From NCBI RefSeq assembly GCF_023618015.1, contig NZ_JAJKBJ010000009.1:62001-126000 (forward strand): a DNA stretch of 64,000 nt, written 5' to 3'. Shown one piece after another: positions 1 through 9,396 of the stretch. Both the position numbers and the translations under genes were made by a program. The notes under the pieces are model-generated. The model saw only the letters and a program-made list of their open reading frames with translations, made no database searches and was not told the origin of the DNA. This DNA is from Legionella maioricensis (GTDB taxonomy: Bacteria > Pseudomonadota > Gammaproteobacteria > Legionellales > Legionellaceae). Each line of letters begins with the position of its first letter. The stretch's first letter is position 1.

Positions 1-1244
1 AAAAAACTCACCGGTAATCGAATAAGCCTGTCCCAAATTGCAATTTCCATATTCAGGTTTAGTCGACTGCCAATGCGAAGTACAGTAATAGCACGGACAA
101 GTTCAAATAAACTGGCTGCAAAGGCGGCAGTTAATAAAGCCCAGGTGATTTGTTTTAATTGACTAATGCTTCCGGACGGAACAACCTGCTCAAATAATAT
201 TCCAGTAAACCATGGTGAGACCAAACTCAATAGGGCAGCCAACGAGCCCACTAATAACAATCGTCCTATATCAGCCTTACATCCTTTAAAAGCAAAAGCA
301 ATTACTTCTCGTATTTTCAGTTTTTTTTGTGGTAGCGGGCAATAAAGCTGCCATGCAGTAGGTGAAAATAAATCGACATCATTTTTGGTTACTGTTTTCT
401 TTATTTCATTGTGGGGATCAAATAGTGTTAAACCTTGTTCTAATTTGGGAAGACCCAGACAAAAACCGTCGTCTTCTTTTTTTCTTAAGAGTAAAGGATT
501 AGTAACTCCAAGCCACCAGTAATTCTTTAGTTCTACTTCACGAATCTGCATTCCGGTTAGTTGGGAAATATCCTGTATGGTTTTAAATTGAATATTATGG
601 GGTAGCTGCAGATTAAAAAATTGTGCTGCATTTTGAACACAAAAAGTCAGGGAGTCTTTCTTATCAATTAATTCAACTGGATTATGCCGTTGTAATGTAG
701 AAAGCATTTGCAGGTAAGCCCGTCTGAGAAAATTATTCTCATCTTTTTTTCTCTGCTCCAAGTGTTGCATTTCATGTTTTTGAGCTAGTTTTATAGCTTG
801 AATCAGCAATGGTTTGATATGCTCATAAAACTTGAAAATTTCCTCACGTATTTTTTCTGGTGTAGGATTTTTATCTATAAAAAGTTCTTTGGAGTATTGA
901 ATCGGATACGAGATTAGGGTTCTAATTAAAAGATCCTTCCATTTATTTATCGCCTCTAGTTGCTGAGGTAAAGCAAGATCATCCCAGTTTAGGGGAAGAA
1001 GTTTTGCAGTGGTGGAGCATGAAGCAATCAACTGAATATTATTAATATTCGCAGCACCTTTTAAGCCAATTAATAAATTTCCTGAATTCCATTGCCCCAA
1101 AAAATGCCGTCGACCTCGATCTTTCCCTCGTTTATGAACAAGAAACACATCCACAACTCCGCTGCTGATTTGGAAATGATGATTTAATTCGTGCAAATCA
1201 AACTCTCGGGAAACAGGGGGCTCGAATGCTGAGTAATCATCCAT
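1..1244 (-). CDS. NHLM-type bacteriocin ABC transporter, second ATP-binding/permease subunit (partial)
   Basis: Reading from an ATG at 1244 the frame stays open for 414 codons to the window edge, so only the N-terminal part is seen. It begins MDDYSAFEPPVSREFDLHEL. The first ~70 residues contain a cupin/cyclic-nucleotide-binding-like stretch (VDVFLV, RGRRHFLGQWNSGNLLIG). A long linker follows, and then near residue 335 the first transmembrane segments of an ABC exporter (GRLLLVGSLAALLSLVSPWF). This layout is typical of the second ABC subunit of NHLM microcin/bacteriocin export systems. The ATPase domain should lie left of position 1. The start is separated from the stop of the C39-peptidase ABC gene by only two bases, so the two are cotranscribed. 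Family assignment is by recognition of organisation and motifs. Confidence 0.75.
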   Translation of the reverse strand, partial: MDDYSAFEPPVSREFDLHELNHHFQISSGVVDVFLVHKRGKDRGRRHFLGQWNSGNLLIGLKGAANINNIQLIASCSTTAKLLPLNWDDLALPQQLEAINKWKDLLIRTLISYPIQYSKELFIDKNPTPEKIREEIFKFYEHIKPLLIQAIKLAQKHEMQHLEQRKKDENNFLRRAYLQMLSTLQRHNPVELIDKKDSLTFCVQNAAQFFNLQLPHNIQFKTIQDISQLTGMQIREVELKNYWWLGVTNPLLLRKKEDDGFCLGLPKLEQGLTLFDPHNEIKKTVTKNDVDLFSPTAWQLYCPLPQKKLKIREVIAFAFKGCKADIGRLLLVGSLAALLSLVSPWFTGILFEQVVPSGSISQLKQITWALLTAAFAASLFELVRAITVLRIGSRLNLNMEIAIWDRLIRLPVSF

Positions 1245-1246
1245 CA

Positions 1247-3400
1247 CTATGCCTCACTTGACAATAATTCATAATAAGCTCCACGACAGTCCACCAGTTG
1301 TTGGTGGGTCCCCCGTTCAACCACACGACCTCCTTCAAGAACAATAATTTCATCTGCATCACGAATTGTACTTAAACGATGAGAAATAACTAACACAGAA
1401 CAGCCCAATTGCCTTAAATGAGTATCAATGATTAATTCCATTTGAGAATCCAAAGCCGAAGTTGCTTCATCTAAAATCAGAATAGTGGGTTTTTTAAGTA
1501 TGGCACGAGCAATCTCTAATCGTTGACGTTGTCCACCACTAAAGTTGGATCCTCCTTCACTAATAATGCTTTCATAGCCATTTTCCCGCTCTCCAGCAAT
1601 TGTTTGATGCATTAATACGGCTTTTGCGGCATTAAGTATTTCTTCATCGCTTATCGTGTTATCCCATAAAGTTAAATTATCTTTAAGAGTCGCATTAAAT
1701 AAATTAATATCCTGATCCACGCTGGCAATTGAATTCACTTTGACTGCATTAGGAATATTTTTTAGTTCTGTACCATCAATTATTATTTTGCCTGACCAAG
1801 GTTCATAATAACTTTGCAACAGCTTACCAATCGTTGATTTACCACTTCCCGAGCTTCCAACTAAGGCCACTTTTTTCCCAGGTTTAATTTCGAGCGAAAA
1901 ATCGGTTAATAGGGGGGCTGCCAGTGGGCTGTATCCAAAAGTTACTTTTTCAAAAGTTATATGGCCAATCAATTTATGATTTTTATCGTTATTATTCTCA
2001 GTTACTTGATAACGCTCCGCTAATCGATGAGAAGTAATATCTTCTAAATTAAATAAATCGGCAGATATTTCCTGAATTGTTCCTGACAGAGTGACGAGCA
2101 TGTTAATGGGATAGCTAAAATTCTGATAAAGCAGCTGAAAAGCAATCACTGTTCCGATGGTCATTTGTCCTTTTATGGCTAGCCAGGCGCCCAAACTTAA
2201 AATAGCAGCATTGGTCACTAATTTTAATGCAGTAGGTAATACGGCTATAGAATCTCTTGTCCATCCTAATTGTTGTTCCGTTTCCAGATAATTAGCATGC
2301 ATACCGCTAAACTTACGAAAGAAGTCATCCTCCGATCCAGAGGCCTTATAGGTTTCAATCATTTGTAAACCACTAATGGCTGCACTCATTAAATTATTCT
2401 TGGCTTTAGTTTCTCGCTGGCTTTCACTGGAGCGGCGTTGGGAAATAAGAAGCAAAACCAGTACATTAATGGTAGTGGCTATGAGTACCAGGACAGTTAA
2501 TGGAATACTTAATAAACAGAGGATAAAGAAATAAATTATGGCCAATATTAAATTAACCGCATTCGTACCAAATTGTTGTGATAATAGGTGAGCAACAGAG
2601 TCACTGGATTGTAGACGGTTGAGGATATCGCCAAGATAACGCTGATTAAAAAATGACATGGGCAAGCGCAGTAAATGCCAGAAAAAATGAGCTCCGCTTA
2701 CTAAGGCCATTTTGGTCTCTAAACGACTTAAGATAATTCGCTGATACCAGGTCAATAGCCCCTGAAAACAAGCAGCGATAATTAAGCCTAATAGAACGGG
2801 TTTTTGCCAATTGCTTATTTGCTGGATGAGTACATCATCAATAAAAACCTTAGTTAAGCCAGGAATAGCAATACCCGGAATTGCTAAAAAAAGAGTGGCA
2901 AGGATAATAAATCCTACAGCCTCTTTAGATTGGCGTAACCGATTAAGTAAGTTAGGTAATATTCTCGGTTTATGGCCGGTTTTGGAGAACTGAGGGCCTG
3001 GCTTTAATTCCAGGATAATTCCGGTAAATCCTTCATCAAATTCGTTCCAACTTAAAATACGTTTACCGTATGCGGGATCATTAATATAAACATGATGTTT
3101 GCTAACGCCCTCTAAAACAACAAAATGATTAAATTCCCAATGAATAATTGCTGGAAATTGATATTCGGTTATTTCTTCCGGCTCAGTAGTGTACGCGCTA
3201 ACTACCATTCCATGTTTTTCTGCTGCCCTGAATATATTATCAGCTCTGCTTCCATCCCGTGAAACGCCACAATCGTTCCGTAACACATCTTGAGAAATCC
3301 AGCGTCCATAAAATGCTAGAACAATAGCCAGCGCCACTGCACCACATTCGACGGCCTCCATTTGCAATATTGTCGGAGTTCTTTTTATTTGATTAAACAT
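1247..3400 (-). CDS. NHLM-type peptidase-containing ABC transporter (leader peptidase/ATPase)
   Basis: This 717-residue protein should cleave the leader of a small peptide and export the product across the inner membrane. An N-terminal C39 peptidase domain (residues ~1-130) has Cys19 in AVECGAVAL, His92 in NHFVVLEG and Asp108 in INDPA. The exporter transmembrane domain spans ~160-450. The ATPase domain has Walker A GSSGSGKST, signature FSGGQRQRLE and Walker B ILILDEATSALD, followed by the switch His in VISHRLS. All catalytic residues look intact. It lies between the HlyD-type adaptor (5 bp upstream) and the second ABC subunit, matching the three-protein NHLM export cassette. No precursor peptide gene is visible next to it in the window. 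Confidence 0.88.
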   Translation of the reverse strand: MFNQIKRTPTILQMEAVECGAVALAIVLAFYGRWISQDVLRNDCGVSRDGSRADNIFRAAEKHGMVVSAYTTEPEEITEYQFPAIIHWEFNHFVVLEGVSKHHVYINDPAYGKRILSWNEFDEGFTGIILELKPGPQFSKTGHKPRILPNLLNRLRQSKEAVGFIILATLFLAIPGIAIPGLTKVFIDDVLIQQISNWQKPVLLGLIIAACFQGLLTWYQRIILSRLETKMALVSGAHFFWHLLRLPMSFFNQRYLGDILNRLQSSDSVAHLLSQQFGTNAVNLILAIIYFFILCLLSIPLTVLVLIATTINVLVLLLISQRRSSESQRETKAKNNLMSAAISGLQMIETYKASGSEDDFFRKFSGMHANYLETEQQLGWTRDSIAVLPTALKLVTNAAILSLGAWLAIKGQMTIGTVIAFQLLYQNFSYPINMLVTLSGTIQEISADLFNLEDITSHRLAERYQVTENNNDKNHKLIGHITFEKVTFGYSPLAAPLLTDFSLEIKPGKKVALVGSSGSGKSTIGKLLQSYYEPWSGKIIIDGTELKNIPNAVKVNSIASVDQDINLFNATLKDNLTLWDNTISDEEILNAAKAVLMHQTIAGERENGYESIISEGGSNFSGGQRQRLEIARAILKKPTILILDEATSALDSQMELIIDTHLRQLGCSVLVISHRLSTIRDADEIIVLEGGRVVERGTHQQLVDCRGAYYELLSSEA

Positions 3401-3405
3401 AATTA

Positions 3406-4653
3406 TTAATCAATCCCTAAAAATTGCTTTATCTCTGGAATAACCAAGGTAATTGGTGCTTGGGTTTTAGTAATGATATTTGCAGTACACAAGGTGCCAT
3501 TAGTTACAACCATATTAGGGCCTTGTGAAGTGGTCCATTTATAGTGACTTGGAGTGTCTGCTTCTATCAAATCAATACGAATATAAAGTTGTGGTCCATC
3601 TTTAGTAAAATTATCTACTAATTTCTCGTTGGCCAAAACGGCCATCATGCTTTGCTGGCTACTGGGAAAACGTGAAACAGCTGCTACTTTACCTATAATA
3701 CTACCGTACACTTGTTTCTTAACCGAATTGGGTACTACGTGAGCCATCATTCCAGGCTCAATAATTTTTCCCATTCCGGCAGGAACATAAATCGCTGCAT
3801 CTACGAACTCTGAATAAGGTTCAATATCCATAATTTTAGTTCCGGCCTGAACTATTTCGCCGGCCTTTCCGATTACATTAATTATTTCTCCATCAACAGG
3901 GCTTATGATGATGCTGTTTATCTTCAGCTTTTTTTGGATTAACGATAACTCCAGCTGTGCCTGTAATATTCTGTTATTAATTTCAACCATACGTTGCTGA
4001 TTTGTTTCAGAGCGACGTTTCGATTCTATAAGATTTTCCATCATCTTTTTTCTGATTTCATCGCGGTTTTGCAATTCTTTAAAGTAACTGCTTTTAAGCT
4101 CTGCCAATTCTTGACGTGATATCACTTTGTCTACTAATTTTTCCCGTTCATCCAGAGCTTTTTTTAAATAATCCAGGTGAGTATTGGCATTGCTTAAATC
4201 TTTTGCCCAATTTTGCTGCAAAACTTCATTATTCTGTTGCTCCATTTTGAAGTCTTTGAGAATAAATTGGCGTAAATTAGCTCTCTGCTTTTGCAAGGTA
4301 CTTAATGTCTGTTGTTTGTTTTCAAGCTCCACTTCCAATAATGGGAGTTTAAGCGTAGCCAATTGTTGTCCTTTTCTGACCCGGTCTCCTACGTTTACGT
4401 CAAGAGTTACTATTCTGCCTTGATATTCAGCAATGGCATCATAAATATTTTGTCCGCTATTAATTAAAATACCATTACCGGCTACGACTGTATTAATACT
4501 GCCCCAAATAGACCAGCAGGTGAGCATAATAAGCAGCAAAATCACGGCAAATAAAATAATCCAATTGCGAGGAGAAATAATTCGAAAAAGATTGTTAAGC
4601 TTTTCTGGATTATTTAAACGTAATATACTGCTTTTACGAAATAATTTGTCCAT
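3406..4653 (-). CDS. HlyD-family adaptor of the NHLM-type export system
   Basis: This 415-residue membrane-fusion protein should bridge the ABC exporter to the periplasm or outer membrane. A single transmembrane helix lies at residues ~32-55 (WIILFAVILLLIMLTCW). It is followed by a biotinyl-lipoyl-like half (VVAGNGILINSG, DVNVGDRVRKGQQLATLKL), a long coiled-coil hairpin (~100-225), the second lipoyl half (SPVDGEIINVIGKAGEIVQAG) and a beta-barrel domain. The ATG at 4653 has a strong ribosome binding site (GGGAGG, 4 nt upstream). It is the first gene of the three-gene export operon. The N-terminal placement of the helix after a short cytoplasmic tail fits the NHLM HlyD subfamily. It could also serve another double-glycine-type exporter. 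Confidence 0.85.
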   Translation of the reverse strand: MDKLFRKSSILRLNNPEKLNNLFRIISPRNWIILFAVILLLIMLTCWSIWGSINTVVAGNGILINSGQNIYDAIAEYQGRIVTLDVNVGDRVRKGQQLATLKLPLLEVELENKQQTLSTLQKQRANLRQFILKDFKMEQQNNEVLQQNWAKDLSNANTHLDYLKKALDEREKLVDKVISRQELAELKSSYFKELQNRDEIRKKMMENLIESKRRSETNQQRMVEINNRILQAQLELSLIQKKLKINSIIISPVDGEIINVIGKAGEIVQAGTKIMDIEPYSEFVDAAIYVPAGMGKIIEPGMMAHVVPNSVKKQVYGSIIGKVAAVSRFPSSQQSMMAVLANEKLVDNFTKDGPQLYIRIDLIEADTPSHYKWTTSQGPNMVVTNGTLCTANIITKTQAPITLVIPEIKQFLGID

Positions 4654-4756
4654 ACACCTCCCAACATTTACTGCTTCTTCTTTTTAGTATATCTGTGATT
4701 TAAGTTTTTAATAAATTAATTGATGTTTTATTTGAATTTACTGAATATTTAGGGGA

Positions 4757-4790
4757 GAAAAACGTCATTTCATTCGAAATGACGTTTCTT
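4757..4790 (-). terminator. Intrinsic terminator of the GH81 gene
   Basis: A perfect 12-bp inverted repeat (4760-4771 against 4776-4787, loop ATTC) is followed on the minus strand by a T-run (A-run 4757-4762 on plus). It lies about 20 bp beyond the GH81 stop codon. It separates that gene from the downstream export operon. Confidence 0.85.
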
Positions 4791-4807
4791 AGTGAAAAGT
4801 GCTACAG

Positions 4808-7800
4808 CTAAAAGCCCCCCGGCAGATTTATAATTCCAGCTTCAGTTGGTGTTGCCGGTTTTGAATTGATATTACAGCCTTTTGACTTATCTGAAACCGG
4901 GGTGACCGCCCCTGATGATGAAATAGCTAAAGTACACACATTGCTATTACTTCCGGTAATGAGCATTGTCGAGTTTCCTGTAATCCCTTTAACCAGACAA
5001 CTGGGATTTTTGGTGATCGGGTCTGGACAAGTCACCGTGTTGTTTATCTGTACTGGTTTAAAGGGATATCCTACATAGATCATATAAGAAAACTGAGTTG
5101 ATGGCGGTGGTGGTGTACTACCGCAGTAACTGCCTTTAATTTCCCCCGGAAGGATATTTTCTAATGTACAGATTAAATTGCCATCTTTGTAAAAATTAAC
5201 CTGACGTGTTTGCTGCTCATTATTATAGGCGGCTACATAAATTTTATTATTAGAACCAAAAACGGCATAAGCGGGAGAGTCTGCTTTAATTTCTTTATTC
5301 AAATTGCCCAAATTTTGTAAATTTTGAATCCAATAATAAATACTCGGGAGCGATTCGCCAGGATCCGGTATATTCCCTTGTAAATCAAAATAATTAGTAT
5401 AATAATTTAAAGCTTTATCTGGAGCACCTAAAGCTAAATATTTCAATAAAGTACCACAGTAGGCAGTGTTAGCAGGATCTCCCGAACAAGGATTTTTAGC
5501 ATCAAGATTATAAACATTTAATACAAAATTGGGATCATATCCCAAATATAACGAACCGGCACTAATGGGCAATGTATTAGAGGCTAGATCTTGATAATAA
5601 CAAGGTTGGCCTGCGCAGAAGTAAGTGGAGCGATCCATTTTTCCTCCCCATACATTACCTATAGATAAGTAAGTTTGTCCTGTACTTGCATTAGACCATC
5701 CCGCGGGGAAAATTCCAGCGCCAGGGTTTTGATTAAAATGATAATGATTTAAACCCTCACTCTCAGTTGTATAAAGGTATAGACCAGTTTCTAATAGGGA
5801 TTGCGGAGATGTGTCGTCTCCCTGAAAAATTACACCTTCTGTATTCAAACCCCATAAAATAATTGCTTGAGCCAAATTCATGAATTCAGCACTGTCTTCC
5901 TCATTAGTATTGTCAAAGCTGTAAGGCATGCCTAAAGCGGAGGATAGACCGGAATAGGGGTCAAAGCTGCGAAAATGAGGGAATTTCAGAGGATCATTGG
6001 CCGCTTCGTTACCGTATTTATAATTCCAGATATCTCTAATGACTAAATTAACCAGAGCGCCATACTGTTGGGCCCATGTTTTATCAAATTGAGCAACAGT
6101 AGCCGCACCATCAATTAAGTAGCCCCAATGAAAAGCGTGGTCCGTCAGGGTTGTTGCAGTAAAAAAGCCGCTTGGAAAGCCCATTAAACTATGCCATTTA
6201 CTATTATAGGCATAAAACCATGCTCCCTCCGGTCTTTGGCAGTCTGCGGCTCCTCCCGGACAGGGGTCAGTATAATTCAATCCTGTTAAAAAGCTGGTTA
6301 TCTGTGCTTTAAGTTTCACAAATAAACTGTCACGAATAGCCTGATATTTAGGATCTGGATTTGCTGGAGACCCCATTAACGCATGGGCAATTTTAATCAG
6401 CTGCGCTTCACGACTAAGTAGTTTGCCCGTAGCATAGGTATCTGTCCATGGGTTTTTTGCATCTAAATGCGGATCAGGGGGGATACTAAATGAATAGTTT
6501 CCAATTTTACTGAGCTGGGCTGGAGTGAGTAGATTGGGCAGAACAGGCAGTACCCCATTAAAAGGAATTTGGATGGAGAAAGAAGCGGTATTGGCTTGTG
6601 AAGTTACCGGAACAGTAAATAAATGCATGGTGCCTTTTAAAGTTTGTATTATCCCGGCATTACCCGCACATTCATCCTGAAAGAAACAATTTGCTTTATC
6701 TGTACTACTCATATTTTTTATTTGCCAAGGATAGAGCATGACTAGGGATTGCGTTTTTAACGAAGGATTTGCATATACTGTTTGGGTATTAAAATTAAAA
6801 TTGCTTATTACCTGTGAATTTGTTTTATCATATTGATAGCTGATATTGGTAGTTTTTATAAAATTATAAGCATAGGCTTGCATTTGATTGGCAAGCGCAA
6901 CGGCTGCTGAATCAGTAGTTGCAGGGATAATGGCAACTGAGAAATAGGGGTTTGAGTCACTCATATTAATTTGAGTGCTGGGAACAATAGTTCCGCTACC
7001 CCCCTGATTTACAGGAGTAATCACTGCTCCCGTACTTGTTTTCCAGGAACTGACAGTGGTTATCGGGTTGGAAAATAAAGCATAATAACGATAATCTGCT
7101 GAAGAAGCATTTTTGGTTTTAAAGAGACTTAATCCAGATGTTTGACTAATTAATTTTACATCTTGTGAATTATTAAACCGAAGATACGAAAAAGTCTGCT
7201 TATTTTTCTTTTCTATAAAAATGAAAGGGGAGCCTTCAACAAGAGTTGCGGCAAGTAATGGCGAGTTATTTTGCGCCCACTGTACTTTAACCATCCAGTC
7301 AGAGTAATCTGCAACTAACGGTGCTGTACCGCTTAAATCACCTGTAGAAACGGTTACATCCAGAGTATTGTCATAACCTCGATCGATGTGAACATTGTCA
7401 ATATTCGCTTTTTGCAGAGGTATTCCCAAACTGATCCCACTATCACTTACTCCTATAGTCAAGGGATTAGGAGTTATCATTAGAGGAGATAAGTAATCGC
7501 GATCCTGTATTTGGCTTACATTTTTATCCACTGCTAGAAGTGGTGTCCACCATAGACCACTGGTAATAGGCTTATTTATTAACCCGAATTGACTGCCGCG
7601 AAATGCTGATTTTAGTGTAGAGTAATTATCAATTAGGGGATAGCCTGCATCTTTAGAAACACGGCCTGGATATTGCTGAGCAAGTTTGGCAATCTGACCT
7701 TCATCGTAGTAGATGCCTTGCCCCAGTTGGGTAGCTGCTTGAAGGGAACAACTGTATATAAAAATTGATAGTGTAGTGGCTGAAAGAGTAATTGTTTTTG

Positions 7801-7825
7801 TTATTTTATTTAATTTCCCTATCAT
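4808..7825 (-). CDS. Secreted GH81 endo-beta-1,3-glucanase
   Basis: This 1005-residue protein should hydrolyse beta-1,3-glucan outside the cell. The N-terminus is a Sec signal peptide (residues ~1-31, cleavage near LQAA-TQ). GH81 hallmarks are visible: TSGLWWTPLL (~88-97), DHAFHWGYLIDGAA at 562-575 matching the family DHHFHYGY block, and FDPYSGLSSALG (~621-632) followed by NEEDSAEFMN at 641-650. The last corresponds to the family ESSSEAMN block carrying a catalytic Glu. After a proline-rich linker (~915) there is a ~90-residue cysteine-containing tail of unknown role, perhaps substrate binding or secretion. The ATG has a strong AGGAGAGG site. Legionella exports many hydrolases by type II secretion, which is a plausible route here, but the sequence does not prove it. 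The terminator just downstream makes it a single-gene unit. Confidence 0.85.
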   Translation of the reverse strand: MIGKLNKITKTITLSATTLSIFIYSCSLQAATQLGQGIYYDEGQIAKLAQQYPGRVSKDAGYPLIDNYSTLKSAFRGSQFGLINKPITSGLWWTPLLAVDKNVSQIQDRDYLSPLMITPNPLTIGVSDSGISLGIPLQKANIDNVHIDRGYDNTLDVTVSTGDLSGTAPLVADYSDWMVKVQWAQNNSPLLAATLVEGSPFIFIEKKNKQTFSYLRFNNSQDVKLISQTSGLSLFKTKNASSADYRYYALFSNPITTVSSWKTSTGAVITPVNQGGSGTIVPSTQINMSDSNPYFSVAIIPATTDSAAVALANQMQAYAYNFIKTTNISYQYDKTNSQVISNFNFNTQTVYANPSLKTQSLVMLYPWQIKNMSSTDKANCFFQDECAGNAGIIQTLKGTMHLFTVPVTSQANTASFSIQIPFNGVLPVLPNLLTPAQLSKIGNYSFSIPPDPHLDAKNPWTDTYATGKLLSREAQLIKIAHALMGSPANPDPKYQAIRDSLFVKLKAQITSFLTGLNYTDPCPGGAADCQRPEGAWFYAYNSKWHSLMGFPSGFFTATTLTDHAFHWGYLIDGAATVAQFDKTWAQQYGALVNLVIRDIWNYKYGNEAANDPLKFPHFRSFDPYSGLSSALGMPYSFDNTNEEDSAEFMNLAQAIILWGLNTEGVIFQGDDTSPQSLLETGLYLYTTESEGLNHYHFNQNPGAGIFPAGWSNASTGQTYLSIGNVWGGKMDRSTYFCAGQPCYYQDLASNTLPISAGSLYLGYDPNFVLNVYNLDAKNPCSGDPANTAYCGTLLKYLALGAPDKALNYYTNYFDLQGNIPDPGESLPSIYYWIQNLQNLGNLNKEIKADSPAYAVFGSNNKIYVAAYNNEQQTRQVNFYKDGNLICTLENILPGEIKGSYCGSTPPPPSTQFSYMIYVGYPFKPVQINNTVTCPDPITKNPSCLVKGITGNSTMLITGSNSNVCTLAISSSGAVTPVSDKSKGCNINSKPATPTEAGIINLPGGF

Positions 7826-8261
7826 TTATCCTCTCCTTGGGTGCATTCTTAATGACAGCTATATAGCCATTCTTGGTTAAGTAAGTTCGAGAATAACAGT
7901 ATCGATTCATTGTTAATTTTCGACTTAGTTACAAAGGTTAACGTTATTTTAATGAATGAACAACCCTTGTAGGGGGCTTAAAATCAAGGGGTTTCAATTT
8001 AACCAATTGATTTTTAATGTGAAATTCATTAAAAAACAAAAGAGGATTTATCGTGACTCATGGAAACAATAAGCCACTGTCTCCGAATAGCGTATAATCC
8101 GGCGGCGTATGCCGCTGGGTTAAAATCCAAACAACATTTAAATCTTTCAAGTGGTTCTTTGTACTGCCAAATTTTAATACGTTCATTTTTTATAGAGTTA
8201 TTGAATGGCTGACTGGATTGTCATTTCGGGTTATACTTCTTTTTTTCGTTAGAATATCAAT
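7826..8261. other. Divergent intergenic region (436 bp)
   Basis: This lies between the divergent GH81 and psi-like genes. No convincing gene is present. A short GC-rich hairpin (GCGGC-GTAT-GCCGC, 8102-8115) stands out from the AT-rich background. A plausible promoter for the plus-strand gene is CTGACT (8209-8214), 17 bp, TATACT (8232-8237). Confidence 0.4.
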
Positions 8262-8717
8262 ATGTTTAGTAATTTAACTCTTTATTATCTTAACCAGTTA
8301 GGAATTGTCCCATGGATAAATAAAGAGAGTTCTTTAAAGCTGCCGGATAAATCAAGCACAGTTGAAAGTAATCTGCTCAAATTAGTAGTTCTTGTTTCTT
8401 CAGATTTAAGTAATAAAGCTCAAGCTCTTTTTAATCGTATGATGGCTTCTATTAATGTAGAAAAAGATGAATTATTAATAATTAAAATTTTGACGCAGGA
8501 TTTAGCCGATAACAAAAAGTGGCTAACTCAGATTGAAAAGAATACACCACGCGCTGTATTCGCTTTAGGTCTAAATGTTAACGATGATTTATTTGCGGAC
8601 TTGAATTCAAGCTATCCTATAGTACAGAGTTTTGCCCCTGAATATTTACTTGATAATCCCTCCTATAAAAAGAAGGTTTTTCACGATCTCAATACACTTA
8701 AAGGATTGCTGTCGTAG
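8262..8717 (+). CDS. holD: HolD-like DNA polymerase III psi subunit (putative)
   Basis: This 151-residue protein resembles the psi subunit of the DNA polymerase III clamp loader, which joins chi to the DnaX complex. The N-terminus YYLNQLGIVPWINKES matches the conserved psi start (LQQLGITQW in E. coli). The middle has the alternating hydrophobic pattern KLVVLVSSDLSNKAQALFNRM. The C-terminus (SFAPEYLLDNPSYKKKVFHDL) matches the psi ending, in which a short motif is followed by L-x-x-N-P-x-x-K-x-x-x-W/F. Psi proteins diverge strongly in sequence but keep this N-terminal LGI-W motif. It lies 19 bp upstream of a pseudopilin gene. No Shine-Dalgarno sequence is obvious before the ATG. The assignment rests on motif comparison from memory, not on a search. 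Confidence 0.6.
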   Translation: MFSNLTLYYLNQLGIVPWINKESSLKLPDKSSTVESNLLKLVVLVSSDLSNKAQALFNRMMASINVEKDELLIIKILTQDLADNKKWLTQIEKNTPRAVFALGLNVNDDLFADLNSSYPIVQSFAPEYLLDNPSYKKKVFHDLNTLKGLLS

Positions 8718-8736
8718 ATAATGTATTAAGTGTCTC

Positions 8737-9216
8737 ATGATGAAAATAAAAGGATTTACGTTAATTGAAGTGTTGATTACCTTGATTTTTCTTGCGGGCC
8801 TCTCTTTATTAAGCATTTCTTCTGCATCTTTTTTAACCTATAAAAATGAACGACAAACTCTAATTGATGAAATTAGGACAGCGATACAGTATGCTAAAAT
8901 TCAAGCCATTACTCTTGGCCATCCGGTATATCTTGCCCCTGTTGATACCTCATTGAACTGGTCAAAGGGAATGATTCTTGCTCAATACAATAATAAAAAA
9001 AATACCTCAGCTCCTCTTTATCAATGGCGTTGGCATCATCCACGCTGGAATATAACCTGGACTGGGGCAGGAGCTCTTAACAAAATAATGTTATCTAATA
9101 ATCCTGTGAGTGCTATAAGCAATGGTCAGTTCGTTTTATTTAATTCCTATACCAAAGAACGGGTGGTCATCGTTCTAAATAAGCTTGGGCGAATCAAGAT
9201 TAAATCAAAAGATTGA
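8737..9216 (+). CDS. GspH/FimT-type pseudopilin
   Basis: This 159-residue protein has a class III prepilin leader. KGFTLIEVLITLIFLAGLSL near the N-terminus gives the Gly-Phe cleavage site, the Glu at position +5 of the mature protein and the hydrophobic assembly helix. The remainder (GHPVYLAPVD, LNWSKGMILAQ, SNGQFVLFNS) fits the GspH/FimT domain, which forms a minor pseudopilin in type II secretion or type IV pili. It stands alone rather than in a gsp or pil operon, so I cannot tell which machine it serves. It follows the psi-like gene closely and is about 180 bp upstream of ubiC. The start could be either of the adjacent ATGs at 8737 and 8740. Confidence 0.8.
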   Translation: MMKIKGFTLIEVLITLIFLAGLSLLSISSASFLTYKNERQTLIDEIRTAIQYAKIQAITLGHPVYLAPVDTSLNWSKGMILAQYNNKKNTSAPLYQWRWHHPRWNITWTGAGALNKIMLSNNPVSAISNGQFVLFNSYTKERVVIVLNKLGRIKIKSKD

Positions 9217-9396
9217 TAGGGCTGTCGACAAAGTGACGCGAGGTAGGAGACGGTATGTAGAACGAAAATAAAAGTTCTATATGATGCTTCGTGAATACTG
9301 GCTGCTTGTTTGAGCAGAATAATAGTAAATCTCTTGTTCCTACATGGCTTATTTTGTAATATTCCTACGAATCGTATTTATAATAAAATATAACCT

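Noticed and set aside
4866..5078. 70-codon plus-strand frame inside the GH81 gene
   Set aside because: It is a shadow frame opposite the secreted glucanase tail.
8053..8097. 14-codon frame (MTHGNNKPLSPNSV) with a good AGAGG site upstream of the psi-like gene
   Set aside because: It is too short to support, and I see no leader-peptide pattern such as repeated amino-acid codons.
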